A DNA stretch of 64,000 bases, from the NCBI GenBank assembly GCA_001465935.1, contig LNKV01000024.1, forward strand, positions 124,001 to 188,000, written 5' to 3'. Below, one piece after another: positions 58,411 to 64,000 of this stretch. Both the position numbers and the translations under genes were made by a program. Under the pieces are notes generated by a model. It had not been told where the DNA came from. It ran no database searches and saw only the letters and a list, made by a program, of their open reading frames with translations. Within the stretch, counting starts at the first letter, position 1. Each line of letters begins with the position of its first letter. This stretch comes from Clarireedia homoeocarpa. Lineage: Eukaryota > Ascomycota > Leotiomycetes > Helotiales > Rutstroemiaceae.

Positions 58411-59303
58411 AAACTTGGATACGGCTTGCGTGTCTGAATGGACGGCATCTAGACCGCTGGGGTCCCGGAAAACTGGTAAGGTCAAGGAGGTGATATACAT
58501 AATCATACCAGCGTTACTTCATTGGAACACAATATATATTTAATTTTCATGGATGTTCTACTAGGATCTGCGGCAAAGCATCTTTTTGAGTTCCGCGGGG
58601 CCACTTTTTAGGTCTCGCCTCCAAGCATTTAAATGCACTACGCGTTTCTCGATAATGACTGGAGCAATTTTTTCAACTGGCGTGGGTCGCGCTTCCAGGT
58701 TAAAGTTGTCATTTCACGCGTGTACAGACATGCTGGGAAAATATTTGCGTCTGTTGTTTCATCCACTACATTTTGTGTTCGCTAAATCATGCTCTGAACG
58801 AGATTGACCAATCAATTCCCTTCGAACCAATCGGTAGCGTCTCTTCCATACAAACCACAAATTAACCGCCAGCATCATGTCTGAGCTTCTTGCTATGAAC
58901 TGGCAATTGATTGGATATGGGACTCCGTCACTTTCTCAATGAATTGTTACAGTGTTTCTATGTACACCACTGATTTGTATGTCGTTTTTCTCAGATGCCA
59001 AGATGCCAATGCTTCTGGTCCCCCAAGATGAGGCCTCTGGGAATTCCACGGTATATAGAGCCAAGCTCTTCGTTTGAGTAGCACCATGCCCATCTTTTCA
59101 TACTCATTCTTTTGTTACTTTCCTTACTGTTTTTGTCAGTCGTTCCTAATTCTACAACTACTTTTTCATTATTTTCCGGACTTCCTTGCGTTGTTACTCG
59201 TCAATTACCGTTAACAATATTTCTGTTCATCCACATAAACATATAGAACAAGGCTGTTTTACGGCTCAACAATCTTTTGAAACACACCAAAACCGATAAT
59301 ATC
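58411..59303. other. Spacer between FAD oxidase and mucin-like gene
   Basis: No gene is seen. The last ~200 bases are T- and C-rich and are a likely promoter and leader. Confidence 0.5.
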
Positions 59304-61382
59304 ATGAAGATCTCACATCCCGTTCTAAGTACACTTTTCTTTGCAAGTCTAAGTACGGCAGGTCCGTTGTGGCGTAACGGAACCTCCAGACAGTAAGTAG
59401 TACAGTCCTCCTAGTCTCCCACGCAACCGTTCGTATTGACCATGCCTAGTTTCGTAAGAGACCATCACGACAATTCAAGTGCTATCAACTCCCAACACAG
59501 TCCTATTGGTATCACTATCCTACCACAAGAGTCAACCGCAGCTACTTCCAGCAGCTCTACACTCATTAGCTCTACGAGTATATCAATTAGCTCAACATTA
59601 GTTAGCTCTACATCAGTAAGCTCTACATTATTCAGTCCTACGCTGGGTACCTTTGAATCAGGTAGCTCGTCCTCAAGCAACTCTCTACCAATCAGCTCCA
59701 CGCTCAGCAGCCCCACCACACCAAGTAGCTCTTTGTCGAGCACCATTAGTAGCGGGTCATCACTTCGCAGTACTTCACGAACCGCTGATAAGCCCAATCA
59801 AACTAGCATACCAAGCACCATATCGACCACGAGCACATCTGACGAGAACAAAAATTCGATAGATGCATCCAATTTATCTGCAACTTCCCCGTCAGCAGCT
59901 TCAACGCAGTCAAAAGCTACCAATGCCCAAGCATCAGGTGCAGCTAGCTCAGACGAATCAAAATTAACACTCACTATTTCTCCGCCCTCGGCCTCTGGGA
60001 CTACCATAATCTCCCCGACAAGTGCTCTGAATTCATCAAGCCAGGCGGGACCTTCGAGCACTGTAGCTTCATCCAATACTTCAGATAGACCTTCATCAAC
60101 TACATCTTCACTTGGAGCGTCTACTACATCCGGTCTCTCGACCGAGGGAGAAATTTCTGCGTCACAAAAGTCAGCTGATACAAAAACTTCGTCAAGCCAG
60201 CGCATCTCTTCGGCAAGTCAGGGGTTTTCGTTGCCTACCCAGAGTTTCACCACGTCTAGTAGAAGCTCTATAGTGCCTAGTCAGGGGTTTTCTTTGCCTG
60301 GGCAGGTTTCTTCCTCTTCAACTCGGAGCTCCGCTTCATCTAGCCAAGGCTCTTTAGTGCCTAGCCAAGGACTTTCCTCACCTAGCCAAAACTCCTCCTT
60401 GACTTCAGCTTCCTCTTCTGCTCCGGTGTCATCATCTACCCTGATAGTCTCTCCGTTTAATACCATAAACTCAAATGCGCCTTCAGGAAGTGCCCAGAGT
60501 AGTGGAGGATCGAGTCCGAAATTCCAGCCTACGATTACTCCTGAATCTACAACACCCATATCTTCGACCGCCAACCCGACCAAGACGTCGTCGACTGAGA
60601 AAAGCCGCACAGCCGAGAATACGAGCTCTTTCACTATAGAAGCTTTATCCGCGGTCTCTTCCACACAAGAGGTGAAATCGACTGGACGATCAAGTGTCAC
60701 TATTTCCGAAACAACACAGAGTTCTGATTCCACATCTATCACACGGGAATCGAAGACGAGCGAATCTGCCATACCAACACAATCAACTTCAGAGCAACCA
60801 AGTGTCACTATTCAGACAGCGGCTTCTCCCTCAAGCACAGCAGATGACAACGAACCGCTGTACACCGTCGTCACAGTTACGGCAATTGTACCACCATCCC
60901 CTTCACCATCATCTACCTCAACTCAAAAGAAACCCACCCCATCTCCTCCATCAACTTCAATCCAAACCACACTCAAACCTGTTATTACCTCACCATCCTC
61001 CACCCAAATTGTACAAATTCCACAAACTACTCAAGTAACAAAACCAACGCAGCCAGTAATAACAACTCAAGCCGCACCCAGTTTCTTGACCTCCGACTCA
61101 AACCAACAAAATGGCGCCCCAATCGTCCTAACAATCGTTCCCGTGACTTCGTCATCTGCAACTTTGGTGCAAACACAAGCACAGGCTTTCACTACGGCGT
61201 CCGCGTTGGGACTGGCTACTTCTACGGGATCGGTGGACGGAGTGAGGGAAACGGTTATTAGTATTGAGCCGCCGACAGCTACGGGGGTTGGAAGTGGCGG
61301 GGATGGGTGTACGGCGGCGACGGTGACGGTGACAGCGACGGTGAGAGAGACTGTGAGGGAGACGGTTACGGTTAAGGGTTAG
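59304..61382 (+). CDS. Secreted Ser/Thr-rich mucin-like protein, 673 aa, 2 exons
   Basis: Exons are 59304..59392 and 59450..61382 (57-nt intron, GTAAGT donor, GCCTAG acceptor; CA+T joins as His). The first exon supplies a signal peptide (MKISHPVLSTLFFASLSTAG) that is missing if only the large open frame is read. Nearly the whole mature protein is Ser/Thr/Pro, with irregular repeats such as SSTLVSSTSVSSTLF (about 70-95) and SQGFSLP/SQGLSSP (about 290-360), giving many potential O-glycosylation sites. The C-terminal ~140 residues are more ordered (LYTVVTVTAIVPP, PIVLTIVPVTSS, AATVTVTATVRETVRETVTVKG). No GPI signal is evident at the end. It is likely a cell-wall or extracellular matrix glycoprotein; no catalytic domain. 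Confidence 0.8.
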
Positions 61383-62008
61383 GAGGAGGGGGGATGAGGG
61401 GTAGAGGATATGATGAGATGAACGTGATGTGCTAAATTGATTATACTGAATACTGGTTATCTAAATTGGATTTTGGAGTATGGATTTAAAAGTCGGGAGA
61501 TTGTGGGAAGAGAAAGTAATGTGGGAATGGTAATAATGATGGCTCATTTTAATAGAATGGGGTGATCGAGGTAGATAGCCTGAGTGATGATGGTGATGAT
61601 GATGAGGCATAGAAAGGATAGTTAATACATAGACCAATAAAGCATTTGGATAGTTACAGGTTAGATAGTTACACTAGATACCCAAAACCTAGATCATTAT
61701 CGTATAACTACTACTTTTTCCACCTCCGAACCCTTCTTGGTCTCCATCTTCTGATCTAGACAAACCCCTATCACCTTATAGTGGCTCAATGGCTGATTTT
61801 TACATATAAGTAAATTCCCAGGTTTACCTCTACTCACATAGCCATAATCTCGCATAGAAAGCGTAATCCCATGAGTGAATTCTTCTCCGACCAACGCTCT
61901 ACTTTTCGGCCATGGTCGCTTGAGACTACGTCCTTGTGTATATCTGTCTTTCTGTATCTAGAGGCATACGATTTGTATGCATTGATATCGCTACTATAAG
62001 CTACCATT
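61383..62008. other. Spacer downstream of the mucin-like gene
   Basis: No gene; it contains a GATGATGGTGATGATGATGA stretch (about 61586-61605) and short TAGATAGTTACA duplications (about 61616-61676). Confidence 0.6.
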
Positions 62009-62547
62009 AGTGTTGTCAGTAGTGTAAACTGTGTAAACTAGCGCAGTTTGAGGGTATTCCCAAACGTACAGCAGTGCGTTTGAGAGGTCACAAAATAGAT
62101 AAAGCGTAGTATATACAAACAGCTATATCTTGGCAGTATACTATTGGAACGCTAAAAAGAGGAATATAATTTAAATTCAAGTAATATCCATAGTTCTATT
62201 ACCCAAATAATCAAATCAATAGATCTCCTTATTAGGATCACTTTCGTAGAATAATTTCTCCTCAAAACTCGATATATCTAACTACATTTTTAAATACTAA
62301 AGTGCCTTCAATAATATTATTTCTATTCTAATAAGAGTAATCTTTGCAGCTAAAGACGTTATATAATTTACCTTCTCTGTCTATATTGTCGCTGTATACT
62401 TGGTATACAGCTAGTATATACCGTTTTTGAGAATATAAAACTATTTGTACTATCAGTTTCAATATCACAGACTACACAGGATCCACTGTTACACCAGCGC
62501 ACACAGTGGGTGTGCACTATTATACGGGCACACTACTGACAACACTG
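62008..62547. mobile_element. MITE-like element with 17-bp terminal inverted repeats
   Basis: AGTGTTGTCAGTAGTGT at 62009-62025 is the exact reverse complement of ACACTACTGACAACACT at 62530-62546. The right end continues as ...CACTG, so the terminus may be CAGTGTTGTCAG, which looks hAT-like. The 0.54-kb interior is AT-rich and non-coding. No 8-bp target duplication is evident (left CTACCAT, right CTTCTAGA). Confidence 0.6.
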
Positions 62548-62589
62548 CTTCTAGAGAAGTGACAATTGAGGCTTATATTTGGTTTCACA

Positions 62590-62910
62590 TTAATAGTTCC
62601 AGGTCTACAATCTCTGGAATTATCCGAGCTGTTCTTACAAGCATTTTTGAATTAGGTAGGTACTGCAAGATCAACGGTGCAATGAAATACGAGGCACCGC
62701 ATTTTGACGCAAGAAATGAGAAGATAAGCTGAAAAAACCAGGTACGGAAGAAGAATGTCGAGATCTACTTAATAAATGGACCGAAGCTCTTTCGGAGAAA
62801 AGGTGCTGACTACTTGCTAGCTGCAAACACAACGCTCGTTGTCTGGTGCAGTATTGAGTCGGCTTCCGGAATTATTGGAGCTTGTCTACCAACAACTCGC
62901 CCCTTGTTTC
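62590..62910 (+). pseudogene. Fragment of fungal rhodopsin-like integral membrane protein
   Basis: Translation gives STISGIIRAVLTSIFEL and, after a stop and a frame-preserving gap, LLAANTTLVVWCSIESASGIIGACLPTTRPLFQGK. IE-x-x-x-GII-x-ACLPT-x-RPLF is the hallmark of the last two helices of the fungal rhodopsin-domain (PF20684-type) proteins. The first five helices are absent. Confidence 0.6.
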
Positions 62911-62919
62911 AAGGAAAAT

Positions 62920-63242
62920 CTATTGACAGCATTCTGCGCTCTCTACAAACGATGAACGGAGACCTGAGTATTGACGGACAGGGTTTTGGCTGGGGGATGG
63001 GATTCTCTATAGAAGGACGAAGCTTTTTCGTTACAGAATCTAGGAAGATGGGGTTGTGCTCGCCGAATACATTGCCAGGACATGAAGTCTGGGTTCTCAA
63101 TGGATTTCTCTGGCCTTTTGTTCTTCAATCGCAGCTGTCTAGTGAGATAATGTTCTCAATGGTTGGCGATTGCTTTCTGCAGGGTATAATGGATAGTGAA
63201 GCTAGTAGGCAAGGCGAAAGTCGGCAGATTGTTATGATATGA
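62920..63242 (+). pseudogene. Fragment of HET-domain protein C-terminus
   Basis: In the same open frame as the rhodopsin fragment follows GRSFFVTESRKMGLCSPNTLPGHEVWVLNGFLWPFVLQ and FSMVGDCFLQGIMDSEA. These match the typical end of HET (heterokaryon incompatibility) proteins: RRFF-x-T-x-x-G-x-x-GL-x-P...GD-x-V-x-x-L-x-G...PF-x-LR...F-x-x-VGDCY-x-HGIMDGEA. The N-terminal HET domain is not present. Confidence 0.65.
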
Positions 63243-63853
63243 ACAATCAGATGAACCCTTGTGTTGAGGTCATCGGGGTAGATACACTGTGAAATGGGCT
63301 TTGAAATACAGCGATAAATAGGCTCTTGAAATAGCTTGGAATGACTCTTGATTTACTTGACTACTGGCTAGCTACAGGTACTAAAGGGCCAGTATTTATA
63401 GGCAAAATAGCCGCCCATAAACCAACACTTTAGGCCCCCTAAAGGGCCTAATCCTACAGGCCTTGGGCACCTAACCATTATTTTGCCACAATACCTTGAC
63501 CTTGGTACAAGTATTGCTATCGCATTACTTTATTTCCAAGTGACTGGATCTGCTGTTATAACAATAATGTTGTTTAAGAATTTGGACCGATATCTCCTTG
63601 TCCCTATTGTGAAGACTTGTTACTGACTCCCAACTGCCTTGCCGTAATTAATGCTGCTAACTCCTAAACCCTCTTGCCTAATTCTCTCACCTTGGCCTCC
63701 AGCACCCGATACTTAGTTTTCTTTTATGTCTTACCCTTCTCCTTATTCTTTCTTAACCTACGTCTGACCAACGTAGGCTCTGTAAACATGGTTTGTGACG
63801 CGTTCGCTATTAGACATAACGTAATTCATTACACGGAAGGCATTGGCACTGTG
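63243..63853. other. Interior of the inverted-repeat element, non-coding
   Basis: Contains a perfect 8-bp stem hairpin TTAGGCCC-CCTAAA-GGGCCTAA near 63432, a TATTTATAGG box at about 63393 and a second hairpin near 63489 (CAATAC...GTATTG). No gene. Confidence 0.5.
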
Positions 63854-63886
63854 AAATATAAGCCGTAATTGTCACTTCTCTAGAAG

Positions 63887-64000
63887 TGGCGTCACTTTTG
63901 GATTTCTCACAGACACTCAATGAGAGGAATTAGGCGAGCCCATGTACTGCCGCATGCGCCTGGCTTGGAATATCGTTTAGGATTGTGCAACGCCAGGTGC
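63887..64000. other. Right flank, no feature
   Basis: Nothing recognised; the window ends here. Confidence 0.4.

Larger units (their letters stand above)
62548..63886. mobile_element. 1.34-kb segment bounded by 33-bp inverted repeats
   Basis: Positions 62548-62580 and 63854-63886 are reverse complements over 33 bases with only two mismatches; the shared core is CTTCTAGAGAAGTGACAATT. The interior holds two gene remnants (a fungal rhodopsin-like C-terminal part and a HET C-terminal part) and no transposase. A non-autonomous element or a composite relic is likely. Confidence 0.6.

Noticed and set aside
1..64000. CRISPR arrays, bacterial operons or rRNA genes
   Set aside because: No direct repeats with unique spacers and no rRNA sequence were seen; the DNA is fungal nuclear.

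Overview
The window is a 64 kb piece of nuclear DNA from a filamentous ascomycete (Pezizomycotina). The basis for this is short introns (about 48-135 nt) with GTRNGT donors and CTAAC-like branch sites, an NADPH oxidase of the fungal NoxB class, a fungal linker histone, an allantoinase, an RTA1-type membrane protein, a DUF7924-family protein and long AT-rich or pyrimidine-rich spacers. A secreted polygalacturonase and the general gene style suggest a plant-associated Leotiomycete (Botrytis/Sclerotinia-like), but that narrower placement is inference.

Left part (1-46 kb), mostly conserved genes separated by long low-complexity spacers: noxB (+), a small one-TM protein (+), a very large charged repeat protein (-), the phosphatidylinositol-4-phosphate 5-kinase Mss4 (-), linker histone H1 (-), a broken GNAT acetyltransferase (+), a PhzF-family protein (+), allantoinase (+), an unknown basic protein (+), an RNase H-fold protein lacking catalytic residues (+), a Ser-rich unknown protein (-), a GH28 endopolygalacturonase (+), an MDR-type NADP-dependent reductase (+) and an RTA1-like 7-TM protein (+). 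Exon structures were worked out by following reading frame and splice phase. The spacers at 10.4-12.6 kb and 15.6-19.3 kb are packed with microsatellites, and one of them (about 15.69-15.86 kb) contains an N and probably low-quality or vector-derived sequence.

Right part (46-64 kb) is an accessory region: a 44-bp minisatellite array directly upstream of an orphan repeat-containing gene, a GC-rich OrsD-like zinc-finger relic with two C-to-T type stops, a DUF7924-family gene, a decayed piggyBac element with visible TTAA-flanked ends inserted about 200 bp upstream of the DUF7924 start codon, an FAD-linked oxidase with non-canonical splice sites, a secreted Ser/Thr-rich mucin-like protein, and at the right edge two abutting inverted-repeat structures. 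The second of these encloses remnants of a fungal rhodopsin-like membrane protein and of a HET protein C-terminus.

No operon logic applies. The genes look independent: ROS signalling, phosphoinositide signalling, chromatin, purine catabolism and pectin degradation. The most unusual material is the TE, relic and orphan cluster between 46 and 64 kb, together with evidence of C-to-T (RIP-like) decay in the broken genes.
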